Part shown: one piece after another, positions 37,563 through 43,960 of the stretch
Position numbering within the stretch: position 1 is the stretch's first letter
Layout of the letters: each line of letters starts with the position of its first letter
Assembly (NCBI GenBank): GCA_905365145.1
Contig: CAJPIO010000002.1
Location: forward strand, 1 to 64,000
Length of the DNA stretch: 64,000 nucleotides
Direction of reading: 5' to 3'
Source: Candidatus Saccharimonadota bacterium
Lineage (GTDB): Bacteria > Patescibacteriota > Saccharimonadia > Saccharimonadales > Saccharimonadaceae
The notes under the pieces: model-generated
Seen by the model: only the letters and a program-made list of their open reading frames with translations
The model's database searches: none
Told to the model about the DNA's origin: nothing
Made by a program: the position numbers and the translations under genes

Positions 37563-39422
37563 TTATGCGTGTAGTTTTACTTCCTTCGGCAGTACCGCAT
37601 CCTTCATGTATTTAGCGGCGTCTTCTTCTTCGAGAGTTTCGTTTTTGAGCAAAGCATCCTTGAGCTTTTCAAGCACCGCCCGATTCTTGCTGAGTATTGT
37701 TTCGGCGCGAGTTGATGCCTCCTTAATCAGCGCCTCGACCTCGTTGTCGATCTCTTGTGCTGTCGCCTCTGAATATGGCCGGTCATGAGTAATCTTATCA
37801 AAGACCATGCCGCCATTATCTTCGTGGAAGACTTGGTCGCGCAGTTTCGAGCCCATGCCTTGTTCAATTATCATATTACGAGCAACTTTAGCAGCGTGGC
37901 GCAAATCACTGCCAGCACCAGTAGTAATACCATCATTGCCGTAAATCAGCTTCTCGGCAATCCGGCCGCCCAACGCCCGCGCTAGAATATCCTTGAACTC
38001 GTAAACGTTAGTGTAACTTCTATCCTCTGGCGGCAAGAACCACGTCACACCACCCGTACCGCCGCGCGGAATGATAGTGATTTTGTGTACTGGATCGCTA
38101 TCTGGCAAAACATGACCAACAATAGCATGGCCAGCTTCGTGATAAGCAGTTAATTCCTTTTCGTGGTCGTTCATTACTTTAGCTTTACGCTCCGGGCCGA
38201 TAGCCACTTTTTCAAAAGCTTCGGTTAGGTCGTCATTCGACACTTTCTTGGAGTTGCGCCGCGCTGCGATGATTGCTGCCTCATTAGCAATATTCGCCAA
38301 ATCAGCACCACTGGAACCAGCCGTCTTGGCTGCTAGTTTATCGAGATCGACCGTGTCGTCAGTCGGCTTATTTTTGAAATGAACTTTCAAAATAGCTTCG
38401 CGGTCTTTGCGCTCCGGCAAACTAATCGTCACGTGCCGGTCAAAGCGGCCTGGCCTGAGCAGTGCCGGATCAAGCACGTCAGCCCGGTTGGTCGCCGCGA
38501 TTACAATCACATTGGTGTCCGCTTCAAAACCGTCCATCTCTACCAAAATTTGGTTTAGCGTCTGCTCGCGCTCGTCATGACCGCCGCCCATACCGCTGCC
38601 GCGTTTGCGCCCAACGGCGTCAATCTCATCGATAAAAACAATCGCCGGCGCGTTTTTCTTGGCCTTCTGGAAAAGGTCGCGCACACGACTGGCACCAACG
38701 CCGACAAACATCTCAACAAATTCTGAACCAGAAATCGAGAAGAAAGGTACATCTGCCTCGCCAGCTACTGCTCGCGCTAGCATTGTCTTGCCGGTACCTG
38801 GATCGCCGACTAGCAGCACACCCTTCGGGATTTTGGCACCGAGACTTTGATATTTTTTCGGATGCTTGAGAAAGTCAACGACCTCTTGTAAATCCTGTTT
38901 AGCATTATCATTGCCAGCGATATCGTCAAACACCACCCGCTCTTTATCAAGGCCGTATAGCCTGGCCTTACTTTTACCAAAACTCATCGCCTGGCTATTC
39001 TGACCTTGGGCCTGCCGCATCATGAAGACGAACAGCGCGCCGATCAGCAGCACCGGCAAAACCACCGTCATCAAAGTCAGTATCACAGAATTATCAACTG
39101 GCGCGCTATCCGAAACAACTGCACGGCCTTTTTCGTTAAGTATATTGTCTTTCAGTAGCGACGAAACCCCGCCGCCTAAGTATGTCCGCTTAGATGGCTT
39201 ATTCTCGCCCTTCATGGTCACCTGAAGGTCGCCGCCTTGGCCTTCGATCTTGGCTACTTTGCCTTCGTTGGCGTCTCGAATCACCTGAGCGATTGGTACT
39301 TCCTGGAGCGGCTTAGCCGGCATAAATGCCGCATATAGCGACAGTCCAATCAAAACGATAATTGCCCAGAATAAACCGAGCCGAACTTTATTACTCACCT
39401 TTTGTTTACGAGGTTTAGGCAT
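37563..39422 (-). CDS. ftsH: ATP-dependent zinc metalloprotease FtsH
   Basis: FtsH degrades membrane and short-lived proteins. The 619-residue protein has two N-terminal membrane helices (about 15-33 and 112-135) around a small outside domain, the AAA+ module with Walker A GDPGTGKT, Walker [12 protein letters not shown] and the second region of homology [20 protein letters not shown], then the zinc site HEAGH and the third ligand region in the C-terminal helices. AAAGGA lies about ten bases upstream. It heads the ftsH-murJ-lepA operon. Confidence 0.97.
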   Translation of the reverse strand: MPKPRKQKVSNKVRLGLFWAIIVLIGLSLYAAFMPAKPLQEVPIAQVIRDANEGKVAKIEGQGGDLQVTMKGENKPSKRTYLGGGVSSLLKDNILNEKGRAVVSDSAPVDNSVILTLMTVVLPVLLIGALFVFMMRQAQGQNSQAMSFGKSKARLYGLDKERVVFDDIAGNDNAKQDLQEVVDFLKHPKKYQSLGAKIPKGVLLVGDPGTGKTMLARAVAGEADVPFFSISGSEFVEMFVGVGASRVRDLFQKAKKNAPAIVFIDEIDAVGRKRGSGMGGGHDEREQTLNQILVEMDGFEADTNVIVIAATNRADVLDPALLRPGRFDRHVTISLPERKDREAILKVHFKNKPTDDTVDLDKLAAKTAGSSGADLANIANEAAIIAARRNSKKVSNDDLTEAFEKVAIGPERKAKVMNDHEKELTAYHEAGHAIVGHVLPDSDPVHKITIIPRGGTGGVTWFLPPEDRSYTNVYEFKDILARALGGRIAEKLIYGNDGITTGAGSDLRHAAKVARNMIIEQGMGSKLRDQVFHEDNGGMVFDKITHDRPYSEATAQEIDNEVEALIKEASTRAETILSKNRAVLEKLKDALLKNETLEEEDAAKYMKDAVLPKEVKLHA

Positions 39423-39475
39423 TGAAATATGTATCCTTTCGTGGTTTTATAATCAAATTCAGAATATCTCTGTAA

Positions 39476-40321
39476 TTATACCACCTTCGCGCAGTAAGTT
39501 CGAGAGGTAATTTCTAATTGCACGCCATCGCCGACATCAATTTTAGCGCCCGGCCGCGCCGTCTTGATAGCCAGCAAAGCCCGTTGAGTACGCGGCCGAG
39601 TCGGTCGCAGTCCGCCAGTTTGCCTAGCAATATCGCTCGCTAACAGCTCTAACGCTACATCATCATCAATCTGCGACAAAAAATACCGCGAACCGCTACT
39701 ATGCAGCGCAATCCGCTCAGTTTCGCGTTCAATATCTTTCCGCAAAGCTAGCTGTCTAGCGCGCAACTGCAATAGTTTTACAACTACGCGTCGATTAATA
39801 ACACTTTTTAGTGCTTTTCTGACACGATTGCGTTGATAAAGGTCGCTTGCGTTCGTTGCGTCCTCAACCCACTCCAAGCGATGCTGCAGCGCATAATCGT
39901 ACAATTGCGTCTTGGTAAAAGAAATCAGCGGACGTCTAATTCCTGTACGCGCTAGCACAGCCAACCCGCGCCATCCCGTACCTCGCTCAATATTGATAGC
40001 AATCGTTTCGGCAACATCTTCAGCATGATGCGCCGTAACCAACACCGCGCCAAACTTCTGCGCCTGTGCTAGCAAAAAGTCATACCGCTTCTGGCGCGCT
40101 AATTCTTCGCTAGCATTCGGCTCGAGATTAAGCGCCGTCGAAACGAACGGTAGATTATATTTCTGCGCCAACGCTGCCACAAACCGTGCATCAGCGCGCG
40201 AAGCCTCGCCGCGGATCCCATGTTCGACATGCGCTACAATTAGCCGATGATCTGACCGGCTCAGTATATCCAATAAGCACACGCTATCCACGCCGCCAGA
40301 AACTGCCACTAGGTACGTCAT
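39476..40321 (-). CDS. tilS: tRNA(Ile)-lysidine synthase TilS
   Basis: TilS converts C34 of the CAU-anticodon tRNA-Ile to lysidine so that it reads AUA. The 281-residue protein has the PP-loop SGGVDSVCLL near residue 9, HVEHGIRGEAS, TAHHAEDVAETIAINIERGTG and RNRVRKAL. It is short, with only a small C-terminal domain. I start at MTYLVA because a TATAAT lies nine bases upstream; the longer frame would begin inside the promoter. Its substrate may be one of the CAT tRNAs in this window. Confidence 0.93.
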   Translation of the reverse strand: MTYLVAVSGGVDSVCLLDILSRSDHRLIVAHVEHGIRGEASRADARFVAALAQKYNLPFVSTALNLEPNASEELARQKRYDFLLAQAQKFGAVLVTAHHAEDVAETIAINIERGTGWRGLAVLARTGIRRPLISFTKTQLYDYALQHRLEWVEDATNASDLYQRNRVRKALKSVINRRVVVKLLQLRARQLALRKDIERETERIALHSSGSRYFLSQIDDDVALELLASDIARQTGGLRPTRPRTQRALLAIKTARPGAKIDVGDGVQLEITSRTYCAKVV

Positions 40322-40383
40322 ATTACCTTTATTATAATCCATCAGGACGCTGGCGTTAACTGATGCTATATGCAGTAATACAT

Positions 40384-41709
40384 TTATAAATAGCGCGTAC
40401 TGCCAAACGGAATCTTGGTGCGAACCGTCTCGGTATTAAGCGTACTAGCAGCGTGAATAGTCCGAGCGCCGTACCGCTGATTAATCTCGTCAATCGCCCA
40501 AGTGGTTTGCCGCTCGCGCGCTAATTCGTCGCCAAACAAACTCAGTTGATCGCTGGTGCTGTTATACAGATTATAACAATGCACGCCTATCTCGCGTATA
40601 TCACCAGCCGGCGCCTGGCAGAATAGCTCTTCGGCCACGTGCCACAACGCAGCATCGCTAAACATTGGCAGCGGCGCTAAATATTTACGCTGCCAGTAAT
40701 TGCCTGCGCGTCCCCAGCGTCCATTATTCAACGATAGTTTTGAGTTGCTAGCCACAACCGCCATTCGCACATAAATACCGACACCGCGCGCCGACTTGCG
40801 CTGCGAACGTAGTTTTTGTCCAACCGCCTCGACTAAATTATGTAATCGAGCGGCTATTTGCTGCCGCGGCATATTGCGCTCCTCTAGTACGTATTGGCGG
40901 CCGCATGTTTTAACATCGCTAACCAAGTCATCGACTTCCCAGCCATGTAGACGCTTATGCCACTTTTCACCATTAATACTATGAAAAGCAGCATGAAGCG
41001 CCTCTGGCGGTGATTCATACATTTGCAGCGGCGTGAAAATTCCCACCGCATTCAACCGCTGCTCATTATGTCGCGCGATTCCCGTTAGATCGCGTAAAGT
41101 TAAGCTGGATAACACCGTTTGTACATTTTGCGCCGTCACGACATCAAGCCCGTCAGGTTTGTGCAAGCTAGCCGCCATCTTGGCCCAGAAACGATTAGTG
41201 CTGATACCGATATTACAACGCATGTACGAACCTACTTCGGTACGCAATCGCTGCTTTATCTCTTTGCCGATAGCTTCTAAACCGCGCGACCGCATTGATT
41301 CGGGCGCTACTGCAAAATCAATTATGCCTTCATCAATACTCTTCATCACCACCGCTGGACTGTAACTATTCATAATTCGCAGCAGCTGCCGATATACCCA
41401 GCGATATTTCGGCGGGTCGCTGTCGAGCGCTACTAGCTCGGGACACAGGCGTTTAGCCTGGCGATATTTCATACCAGCCTTAACACCGTAAGCTTTCGCT
41501 TCATAGCTCACAGTGATAACCGAAGTGTTCTCGACCAAACGATTAACTACCGCCACTGGCCGCCCGCGTAACAACGGCCGCGACTGCTGTTCAATGGTCG
41601 CAAAGCAGCTATTAAGGTCTATATGCATGACCAGTGGCAATGCTTGATTATACTCCAAATTTAAGCCATCCGCGGAAAACTGCTTTTGTTGGTCAGCTGG
41701 TTCAACCAT
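40384..41709 (-). CDS. dinB: Y-family DNA polymerase (DinB-like)
   Basis: Y-family polymerases copy past DNA damage. The 441-residue protein has the metal-binding motifs MHIDLNSCFATIEQ near residue 28 and SIDEGIIDF, the YEAKAYGVKAGM fingers motif, a helix-hairpin-helix region (LTLRDLTGIA) and a C-terminal little-finger domain. Its start overlaps a small upstream gene by eight bases. The N-terminal 25 residues are extra compared with standard DinB. No C-terminal clamp motif stands out. Confidence 0.9.
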   Translation of the reverse strand: MVEPADQQKQFSADGLNLEYNQALPLVMHIDLNSCFATIEQQSRPLLRGRPVAVVNRLVENTSVITVSYEAKAYGVKAGMKYRQAKRLCPELVALDSDPPKYRWVYRQLLRIMNSYSPAVVMKSIDEGIIDFAVAPESMRSRGLEAIGKEIKQRLRTEVGSYMRCNIGISTNRFWAKMAASLHKPDGLDVVTAQNVQTVLSSLTLRDLTGIARHNEQRLNAVGIFTPLQMYESPPEALHAAFHSINGEKWHKRLHGWEVDDLVSDVKTCGRQYVLEERNMPRQQIAARLHNLVEAVGQKLRSQRKSARGVGIYVRMAVVASNSKLSLNNGRWGRAGNYWQRKYLAPLPMFSDAALWHVAEELFCQAPAGDIREIGVHCYNLYNSTSDQLSLFGDELARERQTTWAIDEINQRYGARTIHAASTLNTETVRTKIPFGSTRYL

Positions 41710-41965
41710 GCTCCGCCTCGCGCGTCAATCGCCAAGTCAACCGCTCGCTATCAAATTCCAGCCTATAATCAGCTTGCCCGTCCGTCACATCAAAAATATG
41801 CATCGTTCGCCGCCCTTTAGCTACTGGATGCCGCAAACCTAGCTCACTTACTTCAATCTCACGCCCATTCGGACGCCTAAACCGCCGCGGCACGCACAAT
41901 TCTAAACCGCTGCCAAACGTCGCAATAACCTCTACTCGTTCATTTAATTCTAGCTCATCGTTCAC
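41702..41965 (-). CDS. Small partner protein of the Y-family polymerase
   Basis: The 87-residue protein is rich in beta-type sequence (RVEVIATFGSGLELCVPRRF and MHIFDVTDGQADYRLEF) and has no family I can name. It overlaps dinB by eight bases, so the two are made together; small companion genes upstream of Y-family polymerases are common (YolD-like or UmuD-like in role), but this is neither by sequence. The start is a GTG with TATAAT at 41972-41977 six bases upstream. A large palindrome covers its -35 region. Confidence 0.7.
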   Translation of the reverse strand: MNDELELNERVEVIATFGSGLELCVPRRFRRPNGREIEVSELGLRHPVAKGRRTMHIFDVTDGQADYRLEFDSERLTWRLTREAEHG

Positions 41966-41992
41966 GGCAAAATTATAGCACAGAATAGCAAA

Positions 41993-42015
41993 CCGCCCTT
42001 GACACAGAAGGGCGG
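41993..42015. promoter_or_regulatory. Palindrome over the dinB operon -35 region
   Basis: CCGCCCTT - seven bases - AAGGGCGG is a perfect 8-bp inverted repeat. Measured from the TATAAT at 41972-41977, its near arm covers the expected -35 position, so it may be an operator for a damage-response regulator. It could instead be a stray terminator stem, but no gene ends here. Confidence 0.5.
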
Positions 42016-42094
42016 CTCACTAGAGAAGTACGGGAAACGTTTCTCGAAGCATATTGTCCGACAGCTTCATTAAATTATCCTTAAAAAACCTAGC

Positions 42095-42124
42095 TTGCCA
42101 CCGATTACTGTTATCTGCTATAAT
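42095..42124 (+). promoter_or_regulatory. Promoter of tRNA(CAT)
   Basis: TTGCCA, an 18-base spacer and TATAAT, 20 bases before the tRNA at 42145. Confidence 0.6.
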
Positions 42125-42144
42125 CTACAGTGCTTTACTCTTGC

Positions 42145-42221
42145 GGCACTGTAGCTCAGTTGGTTAGAGCGTAGGACTCATAAGCCTAAGGTCACTGGTT
42201 CGATCCCAGTCAGTGCTACCA
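42145..42221 (+). tRNA. tRNA with CAT anticodon, probably elongator tRNA-Met
   Basis: A 77-nt cloverleaf with encoded CCA: acceptor GGCACTG/CAGTGCT, D arm GCTC/GAGC, anticodon loop CTCATAA, T arm ACTGG-TTCGATC-CCAGT. The anticodon stem TAGGA/GCCTA has an A-G mismatch at its base near the loop. The anticodon reads Met, but a lysidine-modified tRNA-Ile cannot be excluded by eye. The body resembles elongator tRNA-Met of other bacteria. Confidence 0.85.
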
Positions 42222-42260
42222 AAGAAAGCTCCCCGCCTTTGTTGCGGGGATTTTTCTTTG
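42222..42260. terminator. Terminator between tRNA(CAT) and the 44-residue gene
   Basis: CCCCGC and GCGGGG stem with a 7-base loop, extended by AAAGAAA and TTTCTTT, with T residues on the plus strand. It can serve both converging units. Confidence 0.8.
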
Positions 42261-42274
42261 CGCTTAAACCGCTG

Positions 42275-42409
42275 CTAAAACGCAAAATCCTCAACGTCTA
42301 ACAGATCATTACGGCGATTAATAAATTCTCGCAGTTCTACCGTTGTACGCGGCCGATTCCAGGTGGCATTCTCGTTATGTAATGAGTTATTTGATTCGGT
42401 GACTTCCAT
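42275..42409 (-). CDS. Very small acidic protein (44 residues) with its own promoter and operator
   Basis: The frame encodes MEVTESNNSLHNENATWNRP followed by RTTVELREFINRRNDLLDVE and a short Phe-containing end. It is soluble and has no recognised family; the C-terminal half looks like one amphipathic helix. AAAGGA lies about eight bases before the ATG. A TATACT box and a perfect inverted repeat lie upstream. The presence of a ribosome binding site, a promoter and a shared terminator argues that it is real. It could be a small regulator or an antitoxin-like protein, but nothing shows this. Confidence 0.5.
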   Translation of the reverse strand: MEVTESNNSLHNENATWNRPRTTVELREFINRRNDLLDVEDFAF

Positions 42410-42426
42410 TTTTATTTTCCTTTTTT

Positions 42427-42447
42427 GTATAAGTTAATTACTTATAC
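42427..42447. promoter_or_regulatory. Palindromic operator candidate A
   Basis: GTATAAGT - five bases - ACTTATAC, a perfect 8-bp inverted repeat between the -10 box and the start of the 44-residue gene. Confidence 0.55.
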
Positions 42448-42465
42448 TCTTAGTATAACACAAAC

Positions 42466-42496
42466 TTGCCAAAAAAGCAATAGCTTTTTACGGCAA
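42466..42496. terminator. Hairpin between two divergent promoters
   Basis: TTGCC and GGCAA enclose AAAAAGC - AATA - GCTTTTT. It looks like a bidirectional terminator but lies upstream of both neighbouring promoters, so it may insulate them. Confidence 0.5.
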
Positions 42497-42520
42497 TTAT
42501 CCCATTGAAACAAGTGACTA

Positions 42521-42541
42521 ATAAGTAACTTATGCTATACT
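42521..42541 (+). promoter_or_regulatory. Palindromic operator candidate B with adjacent -10 box
   Basis: ATAAGT - A - ACTTAT, sharing its half-sites with candidate A, followed two bases later by TATACT (42536-42541). A regulator binding both sites would control both directions. Confidence 0.5.
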
Positions 42542-42547
42542 AGTATT

Positions 42548-42629
42548 ATATAACCAATTTCGAAATCCGGTAAACTTACGCGTACGGCGCGGCGAAATGG
42601 ATAAGTCCATTAACATCGCCGCGTTTTTT
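42548..42629 (+). ncRNA. Candidate short RNA ending in a strong terminator
   Basis: A predicted start about seven bases after TATACT at 42536-42541 gives an RNA of about 80 nt. It ends at a stem CGCGGCG (42588-42594) / CGCCGCG (42617-42623) with a nested ATGGA-TAAG-TCCAT hairpin, then six T. No open frame of note fits inside. It may be an independent small RNA or a spacer terminator before the tRNA-Asp. Confidence 0.45.
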
Positions 42630-42639
42630 ATATAAATAA

Positions 42640-42715
42640 GCTCGGGTAGCTCAGTGGATAGAGTACGCTTCTGTCGAAGGCGATGACGTGGGTTCGAATC
42701 CCACCCCGGGTACCA
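42640..42715 (+). tRNA. tRNA-Asp(GTC) with atypical identity bases
   Basis: A 76-nt cloverleaf with encoded CCA: acceptor GCTCGGG/CCCGGGT with G1-U72, D stem GCTC/GAGT, anticodon stem CGCTT/AGGCG with loop CTGTCGA giving GTC, T arm GTGGG-TTCGAAT-CCCAC. The anticodon assigns it to Asp, yet the discriminator base is A rather than the G73 usual for Asp, and position 38 is A rather than C. The body looks more like the tRNA-Arg genes in this window. Confidence 0.8.
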
Positions 42716-42735
42716 ATAATATTCCCATAAAGGTA

Positions 42736-42758
42736 AAGACCCCTTGGGTAGGGGTCTT
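42736..42758. terminator. Hairpin after tRNA-Asp
   Basis: AAGACCCC - seven bases - GGGGTCTT, a perfect 8-bp stem 20 bases after the tRNA. No T tract follows on the plus strand, so it may act as a processing or Rho-type stop. Confidence 0.5.
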
Positions 42759-42859
42759 ACGCTTCTGTCGTATCTCTTATTATACGTCAGATTGTTTGTG
42801 GTGTCCATAAATCACTTGCAAAATATAATGTTTAATTATATAATACAGTTCGATAAGCT

Positions 42860-43203
42860 GTCTAGACTTATGAAATATACTTTATTATACCCTACGCATG
42901 CCAATAGTGATTTGGGCTAAGTGAGTAATACGGAATAGTAAACAAACCTACGCCGATAAAACAAAGCAAAACATGTTTGATTATACTGTGACCTTTTTGT
43001 TGTCGAGTATAAAGTGCCTTATCTTTGCCCCGTAGGTTGTCGTTATTTTGCTTTTGATTGTCCATAAGAGCCTCCATTCTTTCTATTAAAAAGGACAGCC
43101 ATCGCTGGCTGTCTAGACCCACAACAAGGGTTTATCCCTATTGCTTTTAGTAAATGGCTGCCCATTTTCGGGATAAAAAATGAGCCTCGCTGAGAGTCTA
43201 GAC
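42860..43203. repeat. Three copies of the palindrome GTCTAGAC
   Basis: The 8-bp palindrome occurs at 42860-42867, 43111-43118 and 43196-43203. The first lies just after the end of the 57-residue gene, the second in its leader next to the terminator stem, and the third at the predicted transcription start. A related GTCTAGAA lies at about 43384. Chance would give about one such 8-mer in a window this size. Confidence 0.6.
42892..43065 (-). CDS. 57-residue single-pass membrane protein
   Basis: The protein has a polar, Gln/Asn/Lys-rich N-terminus (about 1-28) and one hydrophobic helix (about 30-46), ending SPNHYWHA. No family is recognised. GGAGG lies five bases before the ATG, which decides this start over longer frames. 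A leader of about 140 bases with a terminator-like hairpin precedes it, so expression is probably attenuated. Small membrane proteins of this size can be transport regulators or toxins; neither can be shown here. Confidence 0.65.
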   Translation of the reverse strand: MDNQKQNNDNLRGKDKALYTRQQKGHSIIKHVLLCFIGVGLFTIPYYSLSPNHYWHA

Positions 43204-43210
43204 AATATCC
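43066..43210 (-). promoter_or_regulatory. Attenuator or riboswitch-like leader of the 57-residue protein
   Basis: From a TATAAT at 43211-43216 the leader RNA can form several stems. TTTATCCC (43177-43170) pairs with GGGATAAA (43138-43131), enclosing AAATGG/CCATTT (43152-43167). Downstream, GACAGCCA - GCGA - TGGCTGTC (43113-43094) is followed by CTTTTT, a Rho-independent terminator just before the GGAGG. An upstream GGCAGCCA (43162-43155) can pair with the terminator's right arm through one G-U pair, giving a competing anti-terminator. This is the architecture of a transcription attenuator; the ligand is unknown. Confidence 0.6.
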
Positions 43211-43294
43211 ATTATATCACTTTGGTCTGTAGAATAGTACTATCTTAACAACCCTACATATGGCGTTTATGATTTTATCACAACACTACATGTA

Positions 43295-43323
43295 TTGACC
43301 TTGGCTAAATAACAGTGTACAAT
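43295..43323 (+). promoter_or_regulatory. Strong vegetative promoter
   Basis: TTGACC, exactly 17 bases, then TACAAT. This is the best-matched -35/-10 pair I found in the window and it faces the structured RNA that follows. Confidence 0.75.
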
Positions 43324-43330
43324 AAAATCA

Positions 43331-43527
43331 TCATTCAATTGAGGGTAAAACTCATATGGGGGATGAAGTGTTGTGACGGTCTAGAACGCCGTGAGGTAAG
43401 CTACAACGATTGACAATATATGCGGTTATATATCGAGACGGATGGCGTGGATCTCAAAAAGTTCTAATGCCATAAAGGTAACAATTGTTGTAGCCTACGC
43501 CACCGGTCTCGGCATATAACTTTTTTA
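43331..43527 (+). ncRNA. Structured non-coding RNA of about 200 nt
   Basis: Starting about seven bases after the strong promoter and ending at T6 (43521-43526), this region has no credible open frame. It can form a 13-bp stem between 43400-43412 and 43482-43494 with one G-U pair, which encloses a perfect ATATAT hairpin (43416-43433) and an ATGGCGT/ATGCCAT stem (43442-43448/43467-43473). The segment 43436-43450 can instead pair at 13 of 15 positions with 43495-43509, so two folds compete. Length and rod shape recall 6S RNA, but I do not recognise the family; a cis-acting leader for the 41-residue gene downstream is the alternative. It lacks the tRNA-like ends of tmRNA. Confidence 0.55.
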
Positions 43528-43662
43528 TTTACCAAAAATCTAGTGCGATCCTAGTTAGTACTTTGAAAAAATGGCAAAATAGAAACGTAACCGTGTCGAC
43601 GCAGCTAAGCTGTTAAAGACCGCATAGTTGTGAATAGTAACTTAACAGAGGAGATTAATATT

Positions 43663-43788
43663 ATGGATAATACCATTTATATTTTTAGACCCTATATTAC
43701 CGTAAAAGGTAAGCGTATCTATCGTAAAAACGGTGGTATGTTTAAGATTCCTGTTGGTAATAAAAAAACTACCCCCGATCAAAAGTAG
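43663..43788 (+). CDS. Very small basic protein (41 residues)
   Basis: The frame encodes MDNTIYIFRPYITVKGKRIY followed by RKNGGMFKIPVGNKKTTPDQ and a final Lys. It is strongly basic, beta-like, without a membrane helix. AGGAG lies nine bases before the ATG. A 7-bp inverted repeat (CTGTTAA and TTAACAG) just upstream could fold over the ribosome binding site. The last codons overlap a terminator stem. It follows the structured RNA by 135 bases. Binding to nucleic acid or to the ribosome is possible from charge alone, but no function is shown. Confidence 0.55.
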   Translation: MDNTIYIFRPYITVKGKRIYRKNGGMFKIPVGNKKTTPDQK

Positions 43789-43797
43789 TAGTTTTTT
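43763..43797 (+). terminator. Terminator overlapping the end of the 41-residue gene
   Basis: AAAAAACTAC and GTAGTTTTTT form a 10-bp stem followed by T residues. The left arm lies inside the coding sequence. Confidence 0.75.
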
Positions 43798-43807
43798 ATA
43801 GGATTAC

Positions 43808-43888
43808 AGAGTTTTAATAGATTACTAGGGTCTATTAAAACTCTCATAGGTACCCGACAAATTTTCTGGTGTCAATGAGAGTTTTAAT
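43808..43888. repeat. Overlapping inverted repeats forming alternative hairpins
   Basis: Arm 1 (43808-43821) pairs perfectly over 14 bp with arm 2 (43831-43844), loop of nine. Arm 2, shifted by three (43834-43847), also pairs perfectly over 14 bp with arm 3 (43875-43888), loop of 27. The two hairpins cannot form together in one RNA strand. Arms 1 and 3 share AGAGTTTTAATA. Confidence 0.85.
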
Positions 43889-43939
43889 ATGTAAACGATC
43901 ATCTTGAACGTTTTTATATTTATATAATGTTTGTTGCCC

Positions 43940-43960
43940 ACCTATTAATAGGTTTTTATT
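43940..43960 (+). terminator. Palindrome with T tract
   Basis: ACCTATTAATAGGT is a perfect palindrome followed by TTTTATTATT. The stretch from here to the gene at 44127 holds only a promoter candidate, TTGACT - 18 bases - TATAAA, ending near 44100. Confidence 0.55.

Noticed and set aside
42640..42715. Reading the GTC tRNA as tRNA-Arg because its body resembles the Arg tRNAs
   Set aside because: The only loop with a U at 33 and a paired five-base stem gives GTC; the Arg-like body is noted but does not change the anticodon.
43331..43527. Structured RNA as tmRNA
   Set aside because: No tRNA-like ends, no encoded CCA and no tag reading frame can be found.
43808..43888. CRISPR array
   Set aside because: There are only two direct and one inverted copy of a 12-14 base unit, with unequal spacing and no cas gene in the window.
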